NCBI GenBank assembly: GCA_938091145.1
Contig: CALKMS010000138.1
Span: 1 to 8,698, forward strand
DNA: 8,698 bases
Direction: 5' to 3'
From: an uncultured bacterium
GTDB taxonomy: Bacteria; Actinomycetota; Aquicultoria; SKW223; CALKMS01
In this document: positions 1 to 6,504 of the stretch, piece by piece
How positions within the stretch are numbered: position 1 is the stretch's first letter
Layout of the letters: the number at the start of each line of letters is the position of its first letter
The notes under the pieces: model-generated
Told to the model about the DNA's origin: nothing
Seen by the model: the letters and a program-made list of their open reading frames with translations, nothing else
The model's database searches: none
Program-made: the position numbers and the translations under genes

Positions 1-51
1 TTTGAAGCCAGGATCTGTTTTGCCCGAGTGAAGATAGGAAAACCTTATCAA
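1..51 (-). CDS. Possible N-terminus of a PP2C-type protein phosphatase (partial, runs off the window)
   Basis: Leftward from a TTG at 51-49, 17 codons stay open to the window edge. The residues include GKTDPGFK, which resembles the opening strand of PP2C/Stp1-type serine/threonine phosphatases (a K-T-D-x-G-x-x-R-x-x-N-E-D pattern, with the metal-binding NED expected just past the edge). The TTG overlaps the yajQ stop codon as TTGA, which would suit translational coupling. No clear ribosome binding site precedes it and the true start could differ. The fragment is too short for a firm family call; it could equally be non-coding sequence downstream of yajQ. Confidence 0.28.
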   Translation of the reverse strand, partial: MIRFSYLHSGKTDPGFK

Positions 52-533
52 GAGCGGTAGTTGACAAACTGAAGAGCCTGGCCAAAGTCTTTCCCTTTTA
101 AGTGAGCAATGCACTTTTGTAAATCGTCAATTTTTTTGCCGCTCACTCTGACCTGGCTTCCTTGAATTTGCGCCTGAACCTTAAACCCCATCTTCTTAAT
201 CTCCTTAATTATTTCTTTTGCCTTCTCTGTTGAAATTCCCTGAACAATTTGAGCTTTGATTTTTGCCCTTCCGCCAGCGGCCGGCTGGGGCTGCGAAAAG
301 ATAAGATTTTTTAAGGGCACTTTTCTCTTAACCAGCTTATCTTTTAACAAATCAGCTACAACCTTAGCTTTGTAATCGTCAGAAGAGTTTATTTCTATTT
401 CTTCTTTTTCTCTTTTAATCACCGAATTGCTTCCCTTTAAGTCAAACCGCTGACTGACTTCTTTTAAGGCAATGTTAATAGCATTGTCGATTTCCTGAAA
501 ATCCACTCTGGAAACAATATCAAAAGACGGCAT
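48..533 (-). CDS. yajQ: YajQ family nucleotide-binding protein
   Basis: This 161-residue protein matches the usual length and layout of the YajQ/DUF520 family. These small cytoplasmic proteins have two ferredoxin-like folds; some members bind cyclic di-GMP and act as effectors with transcription regulators, and nucleic-acid or nucleotide binding is reported for others. Visible hallmarks are the N-terminal MPSFDIVS, the RFDLKGS block at residues 29-35, the QIQGSQVRVSGKKIDDLQ region at 122-139, and the C-terminal FVNYRS. An AAGGAGGG ribosome binding site (537-544, minus strand) lies a few bases before the ATG. The gene is divergent from hemE across a 176-bp AT-rich gap. Its partner and process cannot be deduced here. 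The family call is secure; c-di-GMP binding is inferred from family knowledge only. Confidence 0.95.
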   Translation of the reverse strand: MPSFDIVSRVDFQEIDNAINIALKEVSQRFDLKGSNSVIKREKEEIEINSSDDYKAKVVADLLKDKLVKRKVPLKNLIFSQPQPAAGGRAKIKAQIVQGISTEKAKEIIKEIKKMGFKVQAQIQGSQVRVSGKKIDDLQKCIAHLKGKDFGQALQFVNYRS

Positions 534-565
534 TTACCCTCCTTAATTTTTTAAAGATTTTTTAA

Positions 566-571
566 ATTATA
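566..571 (-). promoter_or_regulatory. Candidate -10 element for yajQ
   Basis: On the minus strand the hexamer is a perfect TATAAT, placed so that a transcript would begin near 559, about 25 bases before the yajQ start. The hexamer 17 bases upstream (GCCCGA) does not resemble TTGACA, so the promoter would be weak or factor-dependent. The region is very AT-rich, so a chance match is possible. Confidence 0.4.
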
Positions 572-592
572 GCTTTTTTAGAGAAATTTCGG

Positions 593-611
593 GCTTTTTA
601 ATTTAAAAAGC
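593..611. repeat. 19-bp AT-rich perfect palindrome in the yajQ/hemE divergent gap
   Basis: The two arms GCTTTTTAA (593-601) and TTAAAAAGC (603-611) are exact inverted repeats around a single central T. The site lies between the divergently transcribed yajQ and hemE, about 100 bp before the hemE start and just upstream of the candidate yajQ -10 element. As DNA it could be a dimeric-repressor operator. As RNA it gives an AU-rich hairpin with a very small loop, a poor terminator. No known regulator motif was recognised. Confidence 0.45.
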
Positions 612-695
612 ACGATGGCAAAGCAAAAAAGAAAGTTTTATGATAAGCTAATTAAACTTCAGGTAAGCATGGAATTTAGCAAGATAACAACTAAC

Positions 696-712
696 AAAGG
701 AGGAGCGATTTG
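696..712 (+). promoter_or_regulatory. Strong ribosome binding site fixing the TTG start of hemE
   Basis: AAAGGAGGAG (696-705) ends four bases before TTG at 710-712. No in-frame ATG lies before the conserved N-terminal sequence, and the resulting start (M-E-P-I-F-L-K-A-C) aligns with normal uroporphyrinogen decarboxylase N-termini. This supports a TTG start rather than a truncated gene. Confidence 0.85.
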
Positions 713-1735
713 GAGCCGATTTTTCTAAAAGCTTGTCGGAGAGAAAAAACTCCTTACACCCCAATCTGGATTATGAGACAAGCGGGGCGCTATTTAAAAG
801 AGTATCGCGCAATCAGGGAAAAATACTCCTTCTTAACGATGTGCAAAACGCCTGAACTAATTCTTGAAATAACCAAACAGCCAGTAGAGTTAATTGGGGT
901 TGATGCGGCTATTCTCTTTTCCGATATTTTAATTCCGGCCGAAGCTATGGGTATTAAGTTGGATTTTTTTGAAGGAAAAGGGCCGGTTTTGTCTCCACCA
1001 GTCCGCTCCGAAAAAGAAGTTGAAGCCCTTAGAATCCCCGAACCAGAAGAAGAACTTTCTTTTGTGCTTGAAGGAATTAAGCTTTTAAGAAAGGAACTTC
1101 CCCCCCATATTGCTTTAATTGGTTTTGCGGGCGCACCCTTTACCGTTGCCAGCTATCTGGTTGAAGGCAGCGGTAGTAAAAACTTTGCTGAAATAAAAAA
1201 GCTAATGTACAACCAGCCTCAACTCTTTTCTTCTCTTTTAGAAAAAGTCACCCGGACAACCGAAAAATATTTGAAAGCTCAGATTAGAGCAGGGGCTCAA
1301 GCTGTTCAGATTTTTGAATCCTGGGCTGGCGCCCTTTCTCCCTCCGACTATCAAAAATATGTTTTGCCTTTTTCTAAAAAATTGATTGCTTCTTTAAAAG
1401 AGGAAAGAGTTCCCATTATCCATTTTGCTAATGGTGCCTCAACTTATCTTCACTTGATTAAGGAAACCGAAGCGACAGTTTACGGTGTTGACTGGCATAT
1501 TGAACTGAATGTTGCCTGGGAAATCTTAGGGGAAGTGGCCATCCAGGGAAATCTTGACCCGATTGTCCTTCTGGCTGAAAAGGAAGTAGTGGAAGAAAAA
1601 GCGAAAGAAGTTCTTCAGAAAGCCCATGGAAAACCCGGCCATATTTTCAACTTAGGACATGGAATTTTGCCTCAAACTCCAGCAGAAAACGCTAAAAGAC
1701 TGGTTGAGGTGGTCCACCAATTCAGTCAAAACTAA
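710..1735 (+). CDS. hemE: Uroporphyrinogen decarboxylase
   Basis: HemE removes four acetate carboxyl groups from uroporphyrinogen III to give coproporphyrinogen III, a cytoplasmic cofactor-free step of haem synthesis. The 341-residue length is typical. Family signatures are plain: W-I-M-RQAGRYLKEYR at residues 20-33 with the substrate-binding arginines, AILFSDILIPAEAMG at 67-81 containing the catalytic Asp72, GFAGAPFTVASYLVEG at 138-153 with Tyr149, and a C-terminal IFNLGHGILPQTP with the conserved histidine. Translation starts at TTG behind a strong ribosome binding site. hemH follows after five bases, so the two are almost certainly co-transcribed. The cobamide-methyltransferase relatives of this fold lack the RQAGRY and SDIL blocks, so the HemE assignment is firm. 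Confidence 0.97.
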   Translation: MEPIFLKACRREKTPYTPIWIMRQAGRYLKEYRAIREKYSFLTMCKTPELILEITKQPVELIGVDAAILFSDILIPAEAMGIKLDFFEGKGPVLSPPVRSEKEVEALRIPEPEEELSFVLEGIKLLRKELPPHIALIGFAGAPFTVASYLVEGSGSKNFAEIKKLMYNQPQLFSSLLEKVTRTTEKYLKAQIRAGAQAVQIFESWAGALSPSDYQKYVLPFSKKLIASLKEERVPIIHFANGASTYLHLIKETEATVYGVDWHIELNVAWEILGEVAIQGNLDPIVLLAEKEVVEEKAKEVLQKAHGKPGHIFNLGHGILPQTPAENAKRLVEVVHQFSQN

Positions 1736-1740
1736 AGGGA

Positions 1741-2667
1741 ATGGAAAAAGTTGCTGTCCTCCTCCTTGGCTACGGGGCACCAAGCTCACCGAAAGAAGTT
1801 AAAAGTTTTGTTAAAAACCTGGTCTGGGAAATCTCCGGTCGAGAGCTTTCGGAAGAAGCGTTAGCGGAAGTCGAAAATAAATACCAAGCCATTGGCGGCT
1901 CCCCCTACTTAGAAATCTCTCAAAGACAAAAGGAAATGGTTGAAAACTACCTCAAAAGAAGACTTAAAGAAAAGGATTTACTCCTAGAGTTAGCTTATCG
2001 CTACTGTGAGCCAAGTTTTAGCCAAGCTCTAAACAAGATTTCAGAGTTTAACCCTGATCAACTTTTTTTAGTCAGCCTCTCCCCCTTCCCTTCGCCTTAC
2101 GGTTCAAGCGGTTACTTTCAAAAAATAAGAATGCTTTTAAAAGAAGTCAATTTTTCCGGTCAGGCTCTTTTTATCGACAACTGGAGCGAGCACCCCAGTT
2201 TTTTTCAAGCCTGGCAAGAAAAAATTGCTGAAGCAAAAGGAAGGATCCCAAAAGATTACCAGACTCAGACTAAAATAGTCTTTAGCTTTCACAGCCTTCC
2301 TTTAAAAACCGCTGAAGCTTTTCCTGAATACCTGACAACAATTAAAAAAACCGTCAGCCAACTGGAAAAAATCCTTGGCGAAAAAGGTGAAATAGCTTTT
2401 CAAAGTGGAAAAAAAGAGGGCTGGTTGGTTCCTTCTCTAAAAGCTATTTTTAAAAAAGCGGCGGAAGAAAGGAAAAAAGCTTTGCTGGTTGTGCCCTTAG
2501 GTTTCATTGCTGACCATTTAGAAACTCTTTACGATCTGGACATTGAAGCCAAAAACCAGGCTGAAGAATTAGGTCTCGGCTTTTATCGGGTTCCCGCTCT
2601 TAATGACTCGCCCTTGCTGGTTAAAGCCATCAGCGAGACGATATTAAGGAGCTTTAGTTCCCGTTAA
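1741..2667 (+). CDS. hemH: Ferrochelatase
   Basis: This 308-residue protein inserts ferrous iron into a porphyrin in the final part of haem synthesis. Visible family features are LLLGYGAPSSPKEV near the N-terminus, YQAIGGSPY at 48-56, SLSPFPSPYGSSGYF at 112-126, FSFHSLP at 181-187 with the metal-site His184, and GFIADHLETLYDLDIEA at 254-270 with the conserved Glu261. There is no C-terminal cysteine cluster. The length resembles the short enzymes of Gram-positive and deep-branching bacteria, which often use coproporphyrin III, but the sequence alone does not settle coproporphyrin versus protoporphyrin. The start lies five bases after the hemE stop with only AGGGA touching the ATG, so translation probably depends on coupling to hemE. 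The 3' end overlaps the convergent amidohydrolase gene by 24 bp. No porphyrin oxidase gene follows. Confidence 0.93.
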   Translation: MEKVAVLLLGYGAPSSPKEVKSFVKNLVWEISGRELSEEALAEVENKYQAIGGSPYLEISQRQKEMVENYLKRRLKEKDLLLELAYRYCEPSFSQALNKISEFNPDQLFLVSLSPFPSPYGSSGYFQKIRMLLKEVNFSGQALFIDNWSEHPSFFQAWQEKIAEAKGRIPKDYQTQTKIVFSFHSLPLKTAEAFPEYLTTIKKTVSQLEKILGEKGEIAFQSGKKEGWLVPSLKAIFKKAAEERKKALLVVPLGFIADHLETLYDLDIEAKNQAEELGLGFYRVPALNDSPLLVKAISETILRSFSSR

Positions 2668-3453
2668 GATTTTCTGAGCATTGGCTTGAAAAACTGAGCT
2701 TTTCTCTCCTATCCAGGAAATAAGGGTTTCTTTTTCTTCTTTTTGATCGCGAAAAGGAAAATCGGTTCCAAACAAAACTCTTTCCTCGCCAATTTTTTCT
2801 ACTAAAGAAAGAAACTTATCCCTTCCCAAAATGTGAAGGGTATAAGAAGTATCAAAAAATACCTGAGGAAAAGAAAGTAAGGCGTCCGTTTCTGACCAGC
2901 GCCGATAACCCCCAAGGTGAGCCAGAACCACTATAAGCCCGGGAAACTTTTTAAGAACGGGAACAAACATTGAGGGGTGGGAAAACTCGCCCGCTTTGCC
3001 TCCCTCTTCATCGCCAGCGTGAAAAACAATGATTAACCCCATTTCTTGAGCTTTTTTGTAGAGGGGAAAGAGCCTGGGATCTGACGGCTCCATCTTCCAG
3101 GCATTTGGCTGAATTTTTAAGCCAGAAAGCCCCATTTCGGAAAAAGCCTCAACCACCTCAAGACTTGCTTCAGGATGATAACTACCAAAAGGAATAATTT
3201 TCCCCATTGATTTTTTCCTAAGCTCAGCGTACCAAAGATTGTTTGAAAGATGCTCCGGGCGGGTAGCCACCGGCAAAACAACCGACTGTTCTACCCCAGC
3301 TTTCTGCATTGAACTTAAAAGACCTGCTAAAGTTGCCTCAGCTTTCCTTTCAACACCATAATGTTTCTCCAGGTTAGAGAGGACTTTTTCAGCGACTTCA
3401 TCGGGATAAATATGAGTGTGGAAATCAACTATTCCCATTTTAAAAATTTCCAT
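2644..3453 (-). CDS. Amidohydrolase-2 family metal-dependent hydrolase (TIM barrel)
   Basis: This 269-residue protein has the active-site plan of the amidohydrolase-related family (PF04909 type): DFHTHIYP at residues 10-17 supplies His12 and His14, GLKIQP at 111-116 is the barrel strand with a lysine, VFHAGD at 143-148 supplies His145, LAHLGG at 177-182 supplies His179, and LFGTDFPF at 227-234 supplies the catalytic Asp231. Members include decarboxylases and hydrolases acting on small metabolites; the substrate cannot be read here. A second start at Met6 (minus-strand ATG at 3438-3436) gives M-G-I-V-D-F-H-T-H, closer to typical family N-termini. Neither start has a well-spaced ribosome binding site, so the start is uncertain. 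It is convergent with hemH (24-bp overlap) and divergent from the ABC operon. Confidence 0.85.
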   Translation of the reverse strand: MEIFKMGIVDFHTHIYPDEVAEKVLSNLEKHYGVERKAEATLAGLLSSMQKAGVEQSVVLPVATRPEHLSNNLWYAELRKKSMGKIIPFGSYHPEASLEVVEAFSEMGLSGLKIQPNAWKMEPSDPRLFPLYKKAQEMGLIIVFHAGDEEGGKAGEFSHPSMFVPVLKKFPGLIVVLAHLGGYRRWSETDALLSFPQVFFDTSYTLHILGRDKFLSLVEKIGEERVLFGTDFPFRDQKEEKETLISWIGEKSSVFQANAQKILTGTKAP

Positions 3454-3496
3454 CCTGAAACTTTAAAGAACTTTTCTCCTGCCTTCAAGCTTAACC

Positions 3497-3510
3497 TGTT
3501 ATAATATAAC
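3497..3510. promoter_or_regulatory. Extended -10 promoter within a palindrome, possibly bidirectional
   Basis: TGTTATAAT at 3497-3505 is an extended -10 element (TGn followed by a perfect TATAAT) reading towards the ABC operon. It would start transcription about 50 bases before the ATPase gene. No good -35 is present, as is common for extended -10 promoters. The bases 3498-3510, GTTATA-A-TATAAC, form a perfect inverted repeat. The minus strand therefore also carries a -10-like TATATT (3508-3503) aimed at the divergent amidohydrolase gene. The symmetry could instead be a repressor operator. Confidence 0.5.
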
Positions 3511-3561
3511 ACAACAATTAAACTGTAATTTTAAGGAATTTTAAGAAAATTAAGAAAAATT

Positions 3562-4482
3562 ATGCTAGCTCTTTATCTTGAAGAACTTACTAAAACTTAC
3601 AAATTGGGATTTAAGCGAACACCCATTAAAGCTGTTGACAGCCTTTATTTAAGCGTACCTGAAGGTTCGACTTTCGGACTTCTCGGCCCAAATGGCGCCG
3701 GCAAAACCACCACCATAAAAGCCATCCTCAATTTAATTAAAATTGACCGCGGCCGAATCAGAATTTTTGGCGAAGACCATTATAATTACCAGGTGCGCGG
3801 TAAAATTGGCTTCTTGCCCGAACAACCTTATTTTAACTTGAGCCTCAACGCCCTTCAAACCCTCAATTTCTACGGCCAGCTTTTTAGGATGAATCAATCA
3901 GAAATAAGGAAAAGAAGTTTTCATCTATTGGAAGAAGTTGGGTTAGAAGAAACAAGCCACCTTCCCTTAAGCAAATACTCAAAAGGGATGTTGCAGCGCC
4001 TTGGACTCGCTTTAGCCTTGCTAAACAATCCTTCCCTTTTAATCCTTGACGAACCTACCTCTGGTCTTGACCCAGTGGGGCAGGTAGAAATCAGAAACCT
4101 TCTTTTAAAGCTAAAAAAAGAGGGGAAAACCATTCTCCTTTCTTCTCATCTCCTGACTGAAGTGGAAAAGCTTTGTGACCAGATAGCCATAATCCATAAG
4201 GGAAAGCTAGTTCTTTCAGGCTTAACTGAAGAATTATTGAGAGAAAGGGAAAAGGTGAAAATCCACTTCAAATCGCCAAATAAAAAATTGCCAGCTTCCA
4301 TCAAAAAATTGGCTGCCAAAACCAGCCAAGACGGCGCTGTCTTTACCGTTGAAACTCCTTCTTCCAAAACCAATGATTTAGTGAGAGAATTAATTAAGCA
4401 GCGCTGTCAAATAATTTCAATAAAACCTGGTGGCAGTTTGGAAGAAATTTTTATCGAGACAGTAGCCGGTTATGGCAATTAA
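3562..4482 (+). CDS. ABC transporter ATP-binding protein
   Basis: This 306-residue cytoplasmic ATPase powers an ABC-2 type transporter together with the permease encoded next. All nucleotide-binding motifs are intact: Walker A GPNGAGKTT at residues 42-50, Q-loop Gln88 (FLPEQPYF), signature YSKGMLQR at 139-146, Walker B LLILDEP at 159-165, D-loop SGLD at 167-170, and switch His196 in LLSSHLLTEVE. About 80 residues follow the ATPase core, a C-terminal extension usual in the CcmA/NosF/drug-and-lipid exporter class. The ATG lacks a clear ribosome binding site; the leader before it is an A/T-rich run of three similar units around TTTTAAGGAA. The last 11 bases overlap the permease start. The substrate is not identifiable from the sequence. 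Confidence 0.93.
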   Translation: MLALYLEELTKTYKLGFKRTPIKAVDSLYLSVPEGSTFGLLGPNGAGKTTTIKAILNLIKIDRGRIRIFGEDHYNYQVRGKIGFLPEQPYFNLSLNALQTLNFYGQLFRMNQSEIRKRSFHLLEEVGLEETSHLPLSKYSKGMLQRLGLALALLNNPSLLILDEPTSGLDPVGQVEIRNLLLKLKKEGKTILLSSHLLTEVEKLCDQIAIIHKGKLVLSGLTEELLREREKVKIHFKSPNKKLPASIKKLAAKTSQDGAVFTVETPSSKTNDLVRELIKQRCQIISIKPGGSLEEIFIETVAGYGN

Positions 4483-5206
4483 AGCAATTTCTTTATACAC
4501 TTTTCAAGAAATTTTACGCCGCCGTACTTTTTACTTTCTTATTTTTTTGCTTTTCCTTTTAGTTATTCTTATCCCAAACTTGCCTTCTTTTAATATCGGG
4601 GTAAAGCAACAGCTATTTTTAGACTTTTCTTTAGGCTTCACTTCGCTTTTCCTCGCCATTTTAGCAACTGCCCTTTCGACCAACCAACTCCCAGCCGATA
4701 TTGAAAGAAAAATCATCTACCAAATTCTTTCCAAGCCAATTAAGAGGTCCGAAGTAATTATTGGAAAATATCTCGGTGTCTTAATCTCTCTCTTTATCTC
4801 AGCAGTCATAGCTTCCCTTGCAATTTTTCTACTCAACTTTGTTCATTTTAATCGCTGGCAGCCTGCAATTTTCTGGGGTGTTACGCTAGGTTTTCTCGAA
4901 GCCTCCGTCCTTTCTGCTTTTGTTTTCTTAATCTCCACTCTTGCCACTCCAACTATAACCGTGCTTTTAACCATAACTTTTTACTTTATTGGCCACGCTC
5001 GCGAGCAGCTCGTCGAACTTTTTGCCTGGTTCAAATTCCTGGCTCTACTTTTCCCCTCGCTTGAAAGCTTCAATTTGAGCGATCCTTTAGCTCATGGAGT
5101 TTCCATACCCTTTTCTTACTATGGCTTAACTTTTGTTTACGGGCTGCTCTTTTCGACTTTTTATCTTTTAGCTGCCATTTTAATATTTAATCAACGAGAG
5201 CTCTAG
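4472..5206 (+). CDS. ABC-2 type transporter permease
   Basis: This 244-residue integral membrane protein is the likely partner of the ATPase whose 3' end it overlaps by 11 bases. Hydrophobic segments suggest six transmembrane helices, near residues 20-35, 50-70, 100-123, 132-158, 160-175 and 217-239. Between helices 2 and 3 the sequence DIERKIIYQILSKPIKRSE followed by GKYLG matches the cytoplasmic coupling motif of NosY-like ABC-2 permeases, with the conserved glutamate and the SKP-x-x-R-x-E pattern. A half-size permease plus one ATPase implies a homodimeric exporter. The stop codon abuts the next gene's ATG directly. The transported substrate is unknown; lipid, peptide or a membrane-protein-maturation role are all possible. 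Confidence 0.85.
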   Translation: MAIKAISLYTFQEILRRRTFYFLIFLLFLLVILIPNLPSFNIGVKQQLFLDFSLGFTSLFLAILATALSTNQLPADIERKIIYQILSKPIKRSEVIIGKYLGVLISLFISAVIASLAIFLLNFVHFNRWQPAIFWGVTLGFLEASVLSAFVFLISTLATPTITVLLTITFYFIGHAREQLVELFAWFKFLALLFPSLESFNLSDPLAHGVSIPFSYYGLTFVYGLLFSTFYLLAAILIFNQREL

Positions 5207-5854
5207 ATGAACAAAAAAATCAATTTGACCTTGGTTATTGCTTTAATAGCCTTACTAATCCTTCTCTCGCTTTCTCAGAAAGCCCTTTATAATAAGCGTG
5301 CCCAAATTGGTTTGGTAACTACTTCTTTACCATTGAAAGCTGGTCAAAACGCCTGGAAGTTTCTTGGTAGCTTGCGAACCGTCGCAGCTGCTTACCTTTG
5401 GCTAAAAGTGGATCGGATTCATCACGAATATTATGGTGACCTCGCTCGAGAACAAGAGCTCATACCTTACTATCGAATAATAACCTGGCTTGATCCCAAA
5501 TGGGTTGATGCTTACTACGTTGGCAGCTATATGCTCTATATGTTTAAGCAACCTCAAGAAAGCATTAAGTTCGCTGAAGAGGGTGTTAAGTTTAATCCCA
5601 AATCCGCTAAGCTCAATTTCAACTTAGGGCAGTTATTAATTTTAACCAGGCAATATTCAAAGGCTTTCCCCTACCTCCAAAAAGCTTTAATTCTGGCCAA
5701 AGACAAAAGAGAAAAGCTCGCCATTTATCAGCTTATGTATGTAAGTTTAAAAAACTCTGGAAAGCAATCAGAAGCCGAGAAAATCCTCAAATCGCTTGAG
5801 AAATTAAAGAAAGAAATAGAGAAAGAAACAAAAAAAGAAGTAAAATCTTATTGA
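5207..5854 (+). CDS. Membrane-anchored TPR protein of the ABC operon
   Basis: This 215-residue protein begins with a short basic stretch and one hydrophobic helix at about residues 6-23, so it is probably a signal-anchor protein with its body outside the cytoplasm. A conserved-looking segment, SLRTVAAAYLWLKVDRIHHE at 55-74, comes next, then tetratricopeptide-like helical pairs around 98-131, 134-167 and 168-201. The C-terminus is a lysine- and glutamate-rich helical tail. Its ATG follows the permease stop without a gap, with GAGAG about six bases upstream, so it belongs to the same translation unit. It may be a scaffold or accessory subunit of the exporter. I do not recognise a named family, and the function is inferred from position and repeats only. 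Confidence 0.75.
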   Translation: MNKKINLTLVIALIALLILLSLSQKALYNKRAQIGLVTTSLPLKAGQNAWKFLGSLRTVAAAYLWLKVDRIHHEYYGDLAREQELIPYYRIITWLDPKWVDAYYVGSYMLYMFKQPQESIKFAEEGVKFNPKSAKLNFNLGQLLILTRQYSKAFPYLQKALILAKDKREKLAIYQLMYVSLKNSGKQSEAEKILKSLEKLKKEIEKETKKEVKSY

Positions 5855-5855
5855 C

Positions 5856-5883
5856 TTGAGTTAATTTAAAACTTTGATATACT
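5856..5883 (+). promoter_or_regulatory. Candidate promoter for the DUF151 gene
   Basis: TTGAGT (5856-5861), a 16-base spacer and TATACT (5878-5883) preceded by TG one base away (extended -10, TGATATACT) form a plausible sigma-70 promoter straddling the end of the TPR gene. An alternative -35, TTGACT at 5851, gives a 21-base spacer and is less likely. The predicted start near 5890 leaves a very short leader that begins at the ribosome binding site GGGAGG (5890-5895). Confidence 0.6.
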
Positions 5884-5902
5884 GAATTAGGGAGGATTTA
5901 AA

Positions 5903-6376
5903 ATGCTTCAGATGTTAGTTCATGGAATAAATTTAGATATTGTTTCTAACCAACCGGTAGTTATTTTGAGAGATCTACAATCTCATTACTACCTGCCTAT
6001 TTGGATAGGTCAATTCGAAGCTACTTCTATCTTAATGGAACTCCAAGGTATAAAACCCAGTCGCCCCCTAACCCATGACTTACTAAAGACTACCTTGGAA
6101 ATGCTCGATGCTCGGTTAGTGCGGGTTATTATAAATGATTTAGTAGACGGAACCTTTTATGCTCGGCTTAACCTCTCTTTTCAAAACGAGGAAATTGAAA
6201 TTGATTCTCGACCTTCGGACGCTATTGCCCTTGCAGTTCGCTTTGGAGTGCCAATTTATGTAGCAGAAGAAGTTCTCGAACAGGCTTCGATTGTTGCCGA
6301 AGAGGGCGAAGATATCCAAGTTGAAAAGTTTCGAGAATTTTTAGAAAAAATTAATCCCGATGACTTTAAGAAATAA
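5903..6376 (+). CDS. Bifunctional nuclease family protein (DUF151)
   Basis: This 157-residue protein belongs to the DUF151/BFN family (PF02577). Plant members have DNase and RNase activity, a crystal structure is known for a Thermotoga homologue, and the role in bacteria is largely unknown. Family hallmarks are LPIWIGQFEATSI at residues 31-43, the RPLTHDLL segment at 54-61, and IEIDSRPSDAIALAVRFGVPIYV at 98-120, which carries the acidic and arginine residues conserved in the family. The C-terminal tail is acidic and short; no UvrB/UvrC-type extension is present. GGGAGG precedes the ATG by seven bases. It appears to be transcribed alone, with 128 bp before rrf2. The family call is firm; nuclease activity is inferred. 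Confidence 0.9.
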   Translation: MLQMLVHGINLDIVSNQPVVILRDLQSHYYLPIWIGQFEATSILMELQGIKPSRPLTHDLLKTTLEMLDARLVRVIINDLVDGTFYARLNLSFQNEEIEIDSRPSDAIALAVRFGVPIYVAEEVLEQASIVAEEGEDIQVEKFREFLEKINPDDFKK

Positions 6377-6448
6377 TTCTGGAAATTTATTAGATCTCCT
6401 GCCCGCTTTTTGACTGACCATCGGCATAAAATAGCAGTTAAAAATGGG

Positions 6449-6477
6449 TTGACAAATTAACTTTAATTAATTATAGT
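6449..6477 (+). promoter_or_regulatory. Near-consensus sigma-70 promoter of the rrf2-sulfur operon
   Basis: TTGACA (6449-6454) is a perfect -35, and TATAGT (6472-6477) is a one-mismatch -10, separated by exactly 17 bases. Transcription would start near 6484, about 20 bases before the rrf2 ATG, which has a modest AGTAGGA ribosome binding site (6492-6498). It is the best promoter in the window. I saw no comparable promoter between rrf2 and the DUF39 gene, so it probably drives the whole downstream set. Confidence 0.85.
6455..6468. promoter_or_regulatory. Inverted repeat in the promoter spacer, candidate Rrf2 operator
   Basis: AATTAA (6455-6460), CT, TTAATT (6463-6468) is a perfect 6-bp inverted repeat placed exactly between the -35 and -10 elements. 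A dimeric regulator bound here would block RNA polymerase. Autorepression is common for Rrf2-family regulators and the gene for one lies directly downstream. The AT-rich composition makes chance symmetry possible, and the repeat does not match the longer IscR consensus I know. Confidence 0.4.
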
Positions 6478-6504
6478 TTTCCTCTAGATTTAGTAGGAAT
6501 TAAG

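Noticed and set aside
639..644. TATGAT as a -10 for hemE.
   Set aside because: The hexamer 17 bases upstream (TGGCAA) is a poor -35 and there is no extended -10 TG. In this AT-rich gap such matches are expected by chance.
615..728. A 37-codon ORF upstream of and overlapping the hemE start (begins MAKQKRKFYDKL).
   Set aside because: It has no ribosome binding site, low-complexity basic composition, and it ends inside hemE out of frame. It is most likely chance openness in AT-rich leader.
6377..6448. A terminator between the DUF151 gene and the rrf2 promoter.
   Set aside because: Only a 4-bp repeat (ACTG/CAGT) and a short T run without a GC stem were found. No intrinsic terminator can be supported.
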